NCBI GenBank assembly: GCA_017534445.1
Contig: JAFXWC010000006.1
Coordinates: 43,860-107,859, forward strand
Direction: 5' to 3'
DNA: 64,000 nt
Source: Treponema sp.
Lineage (GTDB): Bacteria; Spirochaetota; Spirochaetia; Treponematales; Treponemataceae
Shown: positions 8,643 through 16,960 of the stretch, piece by piece
How the letters are laid out: each line of letters starts with the position of its first letter
Numbering within the stretch: position 1 is the stretch's first letter
Translations under genes and position numbers: made by a program
Notes under the pieces: generated by a model
Seen by the model: only the letters and a program-made list of their open reading frames with translations
Told to the model about the DNA's origin: nothing
Databases searched by the model: none

Positions 8643-9527
8643 ATGGAAGAGCAAAACAAGTATTTGTTGGAAGGGCGCAAAACCTTTTTCATTTGCCCGG
8701 ACGTGTCAATGTTTCCGGATACATATTTGGAAGATTACCTCAAGCGTGGTTATGAGACCTATATTATCAATGATGACCGGATTGGCACCATAAAAGAGAA
8801 GGTGCAGGTTATCATTGATACCTTTAAGGATTCAATTCTCTTCTTTTACATTGATACCGTAGTAGAAGATATTAACTGGAAGGATTACATAAAGGACCTT
8901 CAGGAAACTTACAAAGATTCCGTCTTGATAGGCGTATTGTATGCAAAGCGTACCAAGCAGGAAGAAATGCACGCCTTGGAGCGTTACTATCTTTATGACG
9001 TTGGCATAAAATGCGGATGCATTGCTTTGGAGTATCAGAAGGATAAGAATTTCACGCTGATAGATAAAGTTATGTTTGCAAACCAGGCCTGCGGACGAAG
9101 AAAGAACATAAGGGCTGTCTGCGACCTTTCAAGCACCGTTATCTTTAATTATGATAAAAAGAAATGGCTGGGAAAAATTTCCGACGTGAGCCTAAGCCAT
9201 TTTTCATGTGTCTTTGATTTGGAACCAAAAATCCCCTTGTACGAAAAGGTTGTTGACATTCTTGTTGACATTAACGGAATGCATTTACATACCGACGGAA
9301 TACTTCTTGAATGCCGCAAACTCTTGGACCGCAACCTTTATATTTTCATCTTTGCCCAGTCAAACGGAAAGCAGGGCTTGGACGAAGAATTAAAGACAAG
9401 GCTTTCGGAAAAGATTTACAGTCTTGTTACAGACAAGGTAAAGAATCTTTTGCGCGATTTGTTCCAGGAAGAACACAAGCGGAACAGCGCAAACTCAAAG
9501 GGACCGGCCAGTTTTCTCTTTTCCTAA
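8643..9527 (+). CDS. PilZ-like domain protein
   Basis: A 294-residue cytosolic protein. The C-terminal half resembles PilZ c-di-GMP receptor domains: an RKNIR motif (RxxxR type, near residue 157) leads into a beta-strand and is followed by DVSLSHF, the place of the (D/N)xSxxG motif, here with the Gly replaced. The N-terminal ~140 residues look like an alpha/beta receiver-like fold (FFICPD start; regular strands such as SILFFYIDT and SVLIGVLYA). A link between c-di-GMP and chemotaxis or motility is suggested by the adjacent chemoreceptor but is inference. The degenerate second motif makes c-di-GMP binding uncertain. Confidence 0.6.
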   Translation: MEEQNKYLLEGRKTFFICPDVSMFPDTYLEDYLKRGYETYIINDDRIGTIKEKVQVIIDTFKDSILFFYIDTVVEDINWKDYIKDLQETYKDSVLIGVLYAKRTKQEEMHALERYYLYDVGIKCGCIALEYQKDKNFTLIDKVMFANQACGRRKNIRAVCDLSSTVIFNYDKKKWLGKISDVSLSHFSCVFDLEPKIPLYEKVVDILVDINGMHLHTDGILLECRKLLDRNLYIFIFAQSNGKQGLDEELKTRLSEKIYSLVTDKVKNLLRDLFQEEHKRNSANSKGPASFLFS

Positions 9528-9556
9528 GTTAACAATTTGAATAGTTTTTTTTGCAT

Positions 9557-9594
9557 AAAAAAAAGACCCTAATGCTAAGCATCGGGGTCTTTTC
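9557..9594. terminator. Bidirectional terminator between convergent genes
   Basis: A long inverted repeat: AAAAGACCC (9561-9569) with GGGTCTTTT (9585-9593), and an inner ATGCT/AGCAT. A- and T-rich flanks on both sides let it serve the PilZ-like gene and the antiporter gene. Confidence 0.85.
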
Positions 9595-9611
9595 TGTTTA
9601 CGTTCAAGCTA

Positions 9612-10847
9612 TTAGTTGAACATCATAATCAAAACTTTTGAAACGATTACAACAGAGATAAGGGCAACAGGGTAGGTTGAAGCATAAGCAGATGCAACGT
9701 CTTCTGTTCCTGCTGTGTTGATAAGAGTTCCAAGTGCCGGTGTTGACGTCATACCGCCTGTGATAGAGCCAAGGTTGTTGAGGAGGCTAAGCTTGAGCAC
9801 GTACTTAGCAAAGAAGTAGCCAGCTATCATAGGAAGTGTTGTCATGATGATACCGTAGATGAAGTAAACACCTTCGAAGTATTTTACAAAGTTTGCGCCG
9901 CCAGGAATACCTGCACCAATCAAGAAGAGCATAAGTCCAAGTTCGCGGAAAACCTTGAGTGTGTCTGTTTTAGGTGTGATTGAGATGCAGCCGATGCGGG
10001 CAAAGTGTCCGAACATAAGGGCTATAACAAGACATCCGCCTGTAGTTGTAAGGTTGAATCCAAATACCTTGATTGAACCAAGGATGATTCCCAATACTGC
10101 TGCAGCAGAGAATGCCATAAAGCCGAATCCGTCAATTTCGATAAGGTTCTTGAGGGACTTCTTTTCTGAAGAGCCGTCGTCTGCAACAACAATCTTTTTG
10201 CGTTCTTCTGCCATGTTTGCGCCAAGGATTTTTGGGATGATCTGAACAAAGAGAACTACGCCAACAACACCATAGAGGTATGCAATTCCGTGGCCTACGG
10301 ATACGATGTTTTCAAGAGCTTCGCCAGCAGTTTCCTTTGCAGCGCTGAATGCCGGAGTAGAAGTGAGAGAGCCAGAGAGCAAGCCTACGAGCATTGCAGC
10401 TGATTCTGCTATAGTTCTTTCTGAGCCCCACATCTTGTTGTCAAAGATAATGCAGCCTGCGCATGAAAGTCCGCCCATGAGGATTACAACAAGAGCGATC
10501 ATAACGTATGAAGTGAAGTTCTTCTTAAAGTTTCCGATGAAGTTGGGGCCTGCAATAAAGCCTACGGAAGTTACAAAAAGAATGAGCCCCATGTTCTCTA
10601 CGACTTTAAGCGCGTTGTTGGTGTATGACTTTGCAACATCCCCGGCCTTTATCATCAGCTGGGCATCAAGATATTTGTAAAAGAATGCGCCCGCAAGAAG
10701 AGCGATGATAAAGACGCCGGCAGTTCCAAGAGAAACGCCTTTGATAGTGATTCTGCCGAGCAGATAGCCGACAGCCGCAATTGAAAAGACAAAGAACAAA
10801 AGGTAAGTGATTGCCTTTACGGAAAGAATTCCTCCAAAAAGTACCAT
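9612..10847 (-). CDS. AspT/YidE-type antiporter without RCK domains
   Basis: A 411-residue membrane protein of the aspartate:alanine-exchanger (AspT/AAEx) family. It has ~10-11 hydrophobic segments and the duplicated family signature: GLLSGSLTSTPAFSAA in the first half and SITGGMTSTPALGTL in the second. Canonical members carry two TrkA-C/RCK regulatory domains between the halves; here only a ~40-residue hydrophilic loop is present. It starts after GAGG. It is separated from frdA by a terminator and 242 nt, so it is transcribed on its own. Its place beside the fumarate-reductase operon suggests exchange or export of a C4-dicarboxylate such as succinate, which is inference. Confidence 0.8.
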   Translation of the reverse strand: MVLFGGILSVKAITYLLFFVFSIAAVGYLLGRITIKGVSLGTAGVFIIALLAGAFFYKYLDAQLMIKAGDVAKSYTNNALKVVENMGLILFVTSVGFIAGPNFIGNFKKNFTSYVMIALVVILMGGLSCAGCIIFDNKMWGSERTIAESAAMLVGLLSGSLTSTPAFSAAKETAGEALENIVSVGHGIAYLYGVVGVVLFVQIIPKILGANMAEERKKIVVADDGSSEKKSLKNLIEIDGFGFMAFSAAAVLGIILGSIKVFGFNLTTTGGCLVIALMFGHFARIGCISITPKTDTLKVFRELGLMLFLIGAGIPGGANFVKYFEGVYFIYGIIMTTLPMIAGYFFAKYVLKLSLLNNLGSITGGMTSTPALGTLINTAGTEDVASAYASTYPVALISVVIVSKVLIMMFN

Positions 10848-11029
10848 TTTGAAGACCTCGGTTTAATTAGTTAGAATGAATGTATTCTAGCAATATTACA
10901 AACTTTTTTCAATATATTATAGAAAGAAAACGCAATTTACGCATGGATGTAAATAGTATGACAGTCAAAATGAGCTAGTGGGACGTAGGAAAAGTTGCAT
11001 AAAAAGAAATTCTAAAAAAAGCCAAGCGT

Positions 11030-11068
11030 AAAAAAAAAAGAGCCGGAAGTCGTATTGACAACCGGCCC
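11030..11068 (-). terminator. Terminator of the hdr-flx-frd operon
   Basis: On the minus strand, GGGCCGG pairs with CCGGCTC (one G-U pair) around an ~14-nt loop, followed by a T run (seen as A-rich 11030-11040 on the plus strand). It ends the operon after frdA and isolates the antiporter gene. Confidence 0.8.
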
Positions 11069-11089
11069 TGTTTTCTAGGCTATGCTAGC

Positions 11090-12766
11090 TTAGTTCTTTA
11101 CTGCACCGTTTTTGAATTCGTCGTTGCCACGGCCGTACTGGTCGTCTGCACTTGAAGCAAATTCTGGATTGCCGTGGGTGTAGCGGGGAAGAAGCTTTGG
11201 AGAAACCAAATCCTTCTTGATTCCTGCTGCGTCACGTTCTTTTTCGAAGTCCTTTACGTGCTGAAGGTTAAGGCCTTCTGGTGTTGAGATTGACTTGAAC
11301 ATCTTTCCGGCTTCAATTCCTGCCTCGCGTCCGAATACTACTACGTCCAGCAAAGAGTTGCCCATAAGACGGTTTGTTCCGTGTACGCCACCTGATGCTT
11401 CGCCTGCAACAAGAAGGTTCTTTACGCTTGTGTGGCAAGTCTTGTCAATTTCTACACCGCCGTTCTGATAGTGGAGTGTAGGATAGACAAGGATTGGTTC
11501 CTTGCGGATGTCTATGCCGTACTTGATGAACATCTTGTACATAGCAGGAATGCTCTTCATGATTGTGCCTTCACCGTGAATCATTTCAATCATCGGGGTG
11601 TCGAGCCATACAGCATCCTGTACGTCGTTCTTTACACCGCGGCCGTTTTTTACTTCGCGGATAATGCCGGAAGCGTTTACGTCGCGTGTTTCAAGCGGGT
11701 GAATGTATACTTCGCCGTCTTTGTTGATGAGCTTTGCGCCAAGTGAGCGAACCTTTTCTGTTACGAGCTTGCCCAAAATCTGTGTCGGGTAAGCGGCACC
11801 AGTCGGGTGGTACTGGAGTGAATCCTGGTACAAAAGCTTTGCTCCTGCGCGGTATGCCAATACAAGACCGTCTGCGGTTGCACCGTAGTGGTTTGACGTT
11901 GGGAATCCCTGGTAGTGCATGCGTCCTGCTCCACCAGTTGCAATGATTACAACCTTTGCCTTTGCAATGCGGACTTCGTTTGTTTCCATGTTAAGGAGAA
12001 CTGCACCTGCTGCCTCGCCCTTGCTGTTCTTGATGAGTTCAATTGCAGATGTAAAGTCTACGACTGTAATGCTGTCCTTGCGGTTGAATGTCTCGTCGCG
12101 CAAAGTACGCATGATTTCTGCACCTGAATAGTCCTTGCATGCGTGCATTCTCTTTCTTGAAGTTCCGCCACCGTGGGTTGTAACCATAGTGCCGTCTGCA
12201 TCCTTATCGAATTCAACGCCAAGGTCATTGAGCCACTTGATTACGGAAGGTGCCTTGTTTACAAGTGTGTATACAAGCTCAGGCTTTCCGTCAAAGTGTC
12301 CGCCGCCGAATGCGTCAAGATAGTGCTGGGCAGGGGAGTCGTTTGGCTTGTCTGCAGCCTGGATTCCGCCTTCTGCCATCATTGTGTTTGCATCGCCAAC
12401 ACGGAGCTTTGTAACAAGAAGGACTTTTGCACCGGCTTCGCTTGCCATGATTGCAGCTGAAGTTCCTGCTCCACCGCCACCGATTACGAGAACGTCTGCC
12501 TCGTAGTCTACGTGGTCAAGGTTTACCTTGTCAGGTTCAATGCGCGGTTTTGCCTGGAGCATGTCTGCAAGCTCGTGGGGAGCCTTCTGTCCCTTGTTGG
12601 GGCCAATCTTGAGTTCCTCAAACTGGCTTGCAATGCGGTCCGGGTGGTATTCCTTGAGCAGCTGGTCTTTTTCGTCTGCTGTAAGGCGCGCATGTTCAAA
12701 TTTTAAGTTTGCATCACGTTTTTCCGCAACAATCTTTGCGGCTTCGTCTAAATAGTTACCATACAT
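11090..12766 (-). CDS. Fumarate reductase flavoprotein (FrdA/TfrA-like), soluble type
   Basis: A 558-residue FAD protein of the succinate dehydrogenase/fumarate reductase flavoprotein family. The Rossmann motif is VLVIGGGGAGTSAA (~92-105). Catalytic-site elements are kept: YHPTG, the Arg in LVTEKVRS, ETRDV, the His in TLHYQNGGV, and the Arg in HGTNRLMGNSLLD. The His that binds FAD covalently in quinone-linked FrdA (S-H-T-x-x-AEGG) is Asn127 here, so FAD should be non-covalent as in soluble enzymes. An ~85-residue helical N-terminal extension precedes the FAD domain. The ribosome-binding site is AAGGAGA. It is the last gene of the Hdr-Flx operon, so electrons probably come from those proteins and not from quinol. 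Confidence 0.9.
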   Translation of the reverse strand: MYGNYLDEAAKIVAEKRDANLKFEHARLTADEKDQLLKEYHPDRIASQFEELKIGPNKGQKAPHELADMLQAKPRIEPDKVNLDHVDYEADVLVIGGGGAGTSAAIMASEAGAKVLLVTKLRVGDANTMMAEGGIQAADKPNDSPAQHYLDAFGGGHFDGKPELVYTLVNKAPSVIKWLNDLGVEFDKDADGTMVTTHGGGTSRKRMHACKDYSGAEIMRTLRDETFNRKDSITVVDFTSAIELIKNSKGEAAGAVLLNMETNEVRIAKAKVVIIATGGAGRMHYQGFPTSNHYGATADGLVLAYRAGAKLLYQDSLQYHPTGAAYPTQILGKLVTEKVRSLGAKLINKDGEVYIHPLETRDVNASGIIREVKNGRGVKNDVQDAVWLDTPMIEMIHGEGTIMKSIPAMYKMFIKYGIDIRKEPILVYPTLHYQNGGVEIDKTCHTSVKNLLVAGEASGGVHGTNRLMGNSLLDVVVFGREAGIEAGKMFKSISTPEGLNLQHVKDFEKERDAAGIKKDLVSPKLLPRYTHGNPEFASSADDQYGRGNDEFKNGAVKN

Positions 12767-12812
12767 AATATTTTCTCCTTAGGAAGCGTCTGGGACGGTA
12801 CGTCATGGGACG

Positions 12813-13496
12813 TTATTTTTCAATATCTCTCGTGTTATACAGTTCCTTGATTTTGTCCAAAGGATGGCTCATCATTGTCTGGATGGCTTCCTCGCACTTG
12901 CCTTCCTCAATTTCCTTTACGCGGTCAATAAGGTGCTGTGTCTGGGGCTGCAAGTACTTTCCGTTCAAGCGGCGTGCAAGCTCTGCAACCTGAGGATGGC
13001 TAATTCCTGCTGGACATCTGCTTGAGCAGCATCCGCACATTACGCAGTCAAAGGAAAGCTCTGCGCACTTTTCAAAGTCACCGCGCTGGGCGTATGCAAT
13101 GTACTGCATTACGTTGAGGCTCTGTGTACATGCCCTTGTACAGGCGTTGCATCCTACGCAAGAGTAGATTTCTGGGTAGAGCTGCATCATAACTGCCTGT
13201 TCAGGCTTAATCTTGTTGATGTCGTAAGTCTGCTTTACGAGAGGGAAGAATGGAAGTGTTGCAATGTACATTCCCTGTTCAACCTTTGTAGAGCAGGCAA
13301 GTCCTGTGTAGAGCTGGTTTGAGCCTTCAATCCTGTAGATTGTTGCACAGGCTCCGCAGAAACCGTTGCGGCATCCGCAGCCTCTCTTGAGCTGGTAGCC
13401 TGCATATTCCATGGCATTCATTATTGTAAGTTCTGCCGGAACATCATATTTTTTGCCAAAAATGTAAATGGTAGCCATTTCTTTGTTTTCAGCCAT
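12813..13496 (-). CDS. FrdB/TfrB-like iron-sulfur subunit
   Basis: A 227-residue electron-transfer subunit. I start it at the ATG ending at 13496, preceded by a GGAG site; an upstream extension would be unlike the family. The N-terminal [2Fe-2S] ferredoxin domain shows C-x4-C-x2-C (CRNGFCGAC) and a distal LAC. Two ferredoxin-type motifs follow, CVGCNACTRAC and CVMCGCCSSRCP, each suited to a [4Fe-4S] cluster. It lacks the C-terminal CCG domain of TfrB from methanogens; HdrB in the same operon has two. It should hand electrons to the FrdA-like flavoprotein encoded 46 nt downstream. Confidence 0.88.
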   Translation of the reverse strand: MAENKEMATIYIFGKKYDVPAELTIMNAMEYAGYQLKRGCGCRNGFCGACATIYRIEGSNQLYTGLACSTKVEQGMYIATLPFFPLVKQTYDINKIKPEQAVMMQLYPEIYSCVGCNACTRACTQSLNVMQYIAYAQRGDFEKCAELSFDCVMCGCCSSRCPAGISHPQVAELARRLNGKYLQPQTQHLIDRVKEIEEGKCEEAIQTMMSHPLDKIKELYNTRDIEK

Positions 13497-13585
13497 TTGT
13501 TTTACTCCGTAAAAAAAATTAATGGTTAAACGAAAGGTGAACAGGCTGAACAAAAGCGCCCGGCCCTTGTTCACCATCCATTGTA

Positions 13586-14416
13586 CTAGTATTCGCCCGG
13601 CAGTTCAGCCAGCTGTGTAAAGCTGAATACAGGACCGTCCTTGCAAACAAACTTGTTTCCTACGTTGCATCTTCCGCATTTGCCGATTCCGCACTTCATG
13701 CGCATTTCAAGCGTAGTGAATACGTTTTCGTCCTTGAAGCCAAGCTTCTTGAGGGCATCGAGCGAAAGGTGGATAAGGATTGGCGGACCGCACATGATTA
13801 CCGTCATGCTTGGATCCGGATTCATTTCCGTAACGTAAGGAGGAACGAATCCTACGTGGTCGTCCCAGTCATCCTGTGCACGGTCAATCGTAAGGTTAAG
13901 GTCTAGGTTTGGTGCGTGTGCCCATTCTTCCTGCAGCTGCTTAAGGAAAACAAGATCCTGCTTGCTGCGGCTTCCGTAGATTACCTGGATGCGGCCATAG
14001 TCTGAGCGGTGTGCAAGCATGTAGTCAACAACAGAGTGAACCGGTGCAAGACCAATACCACCTGCGATTACAAGGATGTCCTTTCCCTTGAAAGTTGTGT
14101 CTACAGGGAATCCGTTTCCGATTGGACCGCGGATTGCTATCTGCTGACCAGGCTGTGCGTTATGAAGCCATGTGGTTACGCAACCGCACTTCTTTATTGA
14201 AAACTGCATGTATTCCTGCACGGTCGGTGAAGATGTGATAGAAATCATGCTTTCGCCAACACCTGGAACAATCAGCATGGCGCACTGACCAGGCTTGTGC
14301 TCAAAGAGCTTTTTTCCGTCCAAGCCGACTACGCGGAATGACTTTACGTCTGGCGTTTCGTCAAACATTTCTTTGATTACACCCACGTAAGGAATGAATG
14401 ATTCGTTTGATTCCAT
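13586..14416 (-). CDS. flxA: FlxA-like NAD(P)H:FAD oxidoreductase
   Basis: A 276-residue flavoprotein of the ferredoxin-NADP-reductase/PyrK-like group, also seen as AsrB or hydrogenase gamma. The FAD region contains ESMISITSSP, and the nucleotide-binding region contains IAGGIGLAPVHSV. A C-terminal [2Fe-2S] site is readable as MKCGIGKCGRC...FVCKDGP. In FlxABCD-HdrABC complexes this subunit oxidises NADH and feeds FlxB/C/D. The start codon overlaps the flxB stop by one base (TAATG), so translation is coupled. Confidence 0.85.
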   Translation of the reverse strand: MESNESFIPYVGVIKEMFDETPDVKSFRVVGLDGKKLFEHKPGQCAMLIVPGVGESMISITSSPTVQEYMQFSIKKCGCVTTWLHNAQPGQQIAIRGPIGNGFPVDTTFKGKDILVIAGGIGLAPVHSVVDYMLAHRSDYGRIQVIYGSRSKQDLVFLKQLQEEWAHAPNLDLNLTIDRAQDDWDDHVGFVPPYVTEMNPDPSMTVIMCGPPILIHLSLDALKKLGFKDENVFTTLEMRMKCGIGKCGRCNVGNKFVCKDGPVFSFTQLAELPGEY

Positions 14417-15468
14417 TATTTTGCGCCTCCTTCCGCATTGTCCTGTGGCAGTTCATTGTATGCCTTGATTACCTTTACCACGTTCATGTGGATTGGGCAA
14501 CTTTCAAGGCAGCGTCCGCATCCTACGCAAGAGAATACGTCGTTGTGGGCCATGGGGTAGTAGACGAGCTTGTGCATGAACCTCTGTCTGAACCTTTCTT
14601 TCTGGGTAAGGCGTGGGTTTGCAGCGGCCATCTGGGTAAAGTCTGAATACATACAGGAGTCCCAGCACCTTGACTGCTTGATTCCGCCGTTGGACTTAAA
14701 GTCGCGTACGTCAAAGCACATACAGGTTGGGCAGATGTAGGTACATGTTCCGCATCCAAGACAAGTCTGTGAAAGGTCAGCCCAAATCTTTGAGTTGAAG
14801 ATTTTCATCATGTCCTTGCCCTGCCACTTGCTCAGGTCAATGTGGGCGAACGGAAGCTTTTCTACTTTTGCCTTGATTGAATCCTCTTCCTTCTTGACTT
14901 CTGAATCATTTTCTTCTGTCAAGAGGCTCTTTGCCTTTTCAATGAACTTCTCTCCCTTTGGAGTGTTTGCGCGGAAGAAGAATTTTCCTCCTGCAAGCCA
15001 TGAAGTTACGTCTCCGGCTGGATTCCATGCTTCAAGTCCGTAAGCTGAGCAGAAGCAGGTCTGGGCAGGATCCGTACATGCAAGGGTTACTACAGTTGCA
15101 TGGTCACGGCGGTTCTTGTAGTAGGAGTCAACTGGAGTCATTTTAAGGTATACTTCGTCGATTATGTCAAAGCCTTTTGCGTCACAGGCGCGTACACCGA
15201 AGATTACAAAGTCCTGAAGGTCCTTGCGTGGGTCTTCGATTTCTACTGTCTGACCGTTCATCTTGTAGTTAACAAGATTTTCTGTCTTTGGGAAGAAGAA
15301 GTCCTTTGCGCTTCTTACTGTTTTTAATGCAGAAGAAAGCTTTACGCCTTTTTCCCACTTTGCAAAGTCTGCCTTGCCCGATTTGTTGTCTACGGGAAGG
15401 TAGAGCTCTTCTTTTGTTCCCAGAAGTTCAAAGAGGCTGTCTATTTTTTCACTTGAAATTGAAAGCAT
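14416..15468 (-). CDS. flxB: FlxB-like 4Fe-4S dicluster protein (AsrA/HydB type)
   Basis: A 350-residue cytosolic iron-sulfur protein similar to anaerobic sulfite reductase A and sulfhydrogenase beta subunits. An N-terminal domain (~1-200) contains GVRACDAKGF and LACTDPAQTCFCS. Two [4Fe-4S] motifs follow: CLGCGTCTYICPTC (~235) and CVGCGRCLESCP (~320). It links the FlxA flavin to the other iron-sulfur subunits. It shares a one-base stop/start overlap (TAATG) with both neighbours, flxC upstream and flxA downstream. The symbol rests on gene order and family, not on biochemical proof. Confidence 0.82.
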   Translation of the reverse strand: MLSISSEKIDSLFELLGTKEELYLPVDNKSGKADFAKWEKGVKLSSALKTVRSAKDFFFPKTENLVNYKMNGQTVEIEDPRKDLQDFVIFGVRACDAKGFDIIDEVYLKMTPVDSYYKNRRDHATVVTLACTDPAQTCFCSAYGLEAWNPAGDVTSWLAGGKFFFRANTPKGEKFIEKAKSLLTEENDSEVKKEEDSIKAKVEKLPFAHIDLSKWQGKDMMKIFNSKIWADLSQTCLGCGTCTYICPTCMCFDVRDFKSNGGIKQSRCWDSCMYSDFTQMAAANPRLTQKERFRQRFMHKLVYYPMAHNDVFSCVGCGRCLESCPIHMNVVKVIKAYNELPQDNAEGGAK

Positions 15469-16454
15469 TATTTACCTCCATGAGCTGCATCGTCGCGTTC
15501 ATATACGATGCTTGTTTCCGCATCTTTTGCAGTGTCGTATGTTAGCATTGGCGGCTTTGTTTCCATGTCGCTTCCTGCAATATACGGTCCGTAAATTTCG
15601 TTGATGTCTTTTGCAAACTTGCGGTTAATCAGGTGGAGCGGAATGTGCTGCGGGCATACGCGTGAACATTCACCGCAGTCCGTGCAGCGTCCGGCTACGT
15701 GCCATGCGCGGATGATGTGGTAAAGGTTCTCTTCGAATGAGTTTGCGGCAACCTTCTGCGATGTATACAGATTGTTGTTGTCGAAGACACATTTTTCACA
15801 TGTACATGCAGGGCATGCGTCGCGGCAGGCATTGCACCTAATGCAGCGGGAGAACTGGTCGCGCCAGAAATCAAAGCGTTCTTCTTCGCTCATTGCCTCA
15901 AGCTTGGCAACCTCGTCAAAGCGTCCGCTTTCAAGAAGGTCTCCGTCTTCTCCGATCAGCTCATCGAAGGTAACGTGCTTCTTGCTCTTGCAGTTTGTGC
16001 AGCGTTCAGCTTCTTTTCCAGACTCAGGGTCTGCCATTGCATTGCAAGGTACACCAACTACGTAGACATCGTCCCTGTTTATGCGGTTTTCCTTGAGCAG
16101 TTCCGTAAAGCTATAGGTGTCGCATGGCTTAAGGAAGACGAGTACCATTTCCTGGGGAATTGGCGCGTCTTGTGCGTTAGGATCACGCTGCTTTGCCATT
16201 ACGTTGTTTGTTCTTGTGGTAGACTTTGCAATTTCAATTTCCCTTGTGATTTTTACAAGGTACTTTGAAAGGTTTGCACCGCACCACTGGTTGTATACGA
16301 AATTCTTTTCAATGTCGCCGGCATCGGTGAACACACCCGGAGTTACGTCGTAGTCAAAGAGGCCACGCCTCCAGCCCACAACACGCTTGACTTTTCCGGA
16401 TGCAAGGAGTTCCTTTGCCTTTGACACAAGTTCTTTTGTTAAATCTTCTTGCAT
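15468..16454 (-). CDS. flxC: FlxC-like 4Fe-4S ferredoxin-domain protein
   Basis: A 328-residue iron-sulfur protein. The chosen ATG (ending 16454) follows GGAGG and overlaps the flxD gene by 16 nt; a longer frame upstream has an unnatural basic leader. An N-terminal FrhB/AsrA-like domain has conserved FLKPCDTYSF and GVPCNA. Two clusters are readable, CIRCNACRDACPACTC and CTDCGECSRVCP, plus an isolated CTNC pair. It is an expected electron-transfer link between FlxD/HdrA and FlxB/FlxA. Confidence 0.8.
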   Translation of the reverse strand: MQEDLTKELVSKAKELLASGKVKRVVGWRRGLFDYDVTPGVFTDAGDIEKNFVYNQWCGANLSKYLVKITREIEIAKSTTRTNNVMAKQRDPNAQDAPIPQEMVLVFLKPCDTYSFTELLKENRINRDDVYVVGVPCNAMADPESGKEAERCTNCKSKKHVTFDELIGEDGDLLESGRFDEVAKLEAMSEEERFDFWRDQFSRCIRCNACRDACPACTCEKCVFDNNNLYTSQKVAANSFEENLYHIIRAWHVAGRCTDCGECSRVCPQHIPLHLINRKFAKDINEIYGPYIAGSDMETKPPMLTYDTAKDAETSIVYERDDAAHGGK

Positions 16455-16903
16455 CTTAAGTCCTCCAAGCGTTTGTTTTCGCCGAGTTCCGTAATCTGCT
16501 TTACGAATGAATTCATGATTCCTGCAAAGCGTACGCCTTCTGCGGCTGAGCACCATTCAACCCTTGTGCGTTCCTTTTCTATACCGAGGTAATTCAGCAT
16601 GGAGAAAAGGAGTGTCATGCGGCGGCGGGCAAAGTAGTTGCCGCTTGTGTAGTGGCAGTCTCCCGGGTGGCATCCGCAGAGGATTACTCCGTCGGCACCC
16701 CTCTGGAATGCGCGCAGAACGAACATTGGGTTCAGACGGCAGGAGCAGGGGATGCGGATAATCTTTACGTTGGTGGGGTAGTCCAGACGGTTGTTTCCCG
16801 CAAGGTCAGCCCCGGCGTAGGAACACCAGTTGCAGCAGAAGGCCACAATCTTGGGTACCCACTGTTTATTTTCAGTATTTGTTGTTTCTTCGCTCATAAG
16901 CAT
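16439..16903 (-). CDS. flxD: FlxD/MvhD-like [2Fe-2S] subunit
   Basis: A 154-residue protein of the MvhD/FlpD family (methyl-viologen-reducing hydrogenase delta). This subunit docks electron input modules onto HdrA. Cysteines occur in the family pattern: FCCNWCSYAGAD, IPCSCRLNP and LCGCHPGDCHY. Its presence next to hdrA is the standard signature of a bifurcating Hdr complex fed by NADH (Flx) or by H2 (Mvh). No clear ribosome-binding site is seen. The ATG ending at 16897 is an alternative start two codons in. Confidence 0.9.
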   Translation of the reverse strand: MLMSEETTNTENKQWVPKIVAFCCNWCSYAGADLAGNNRLDYPTNVKIIRIPCSCRLNPMFVLRAFQRGADGVILCGCHPGDCHYTSGNYFARRRMTLLFSMLNYLGIEKERTRVEWCSAAEGVRFAGIMNSFVKQITELGENKRLEDLRCKKI

Positions 16904-16960
16904 TTTGCGCTTTTAGCAAACAGCGTATTTACTTGCATTACGGCAAGTATCTGCTACCTG

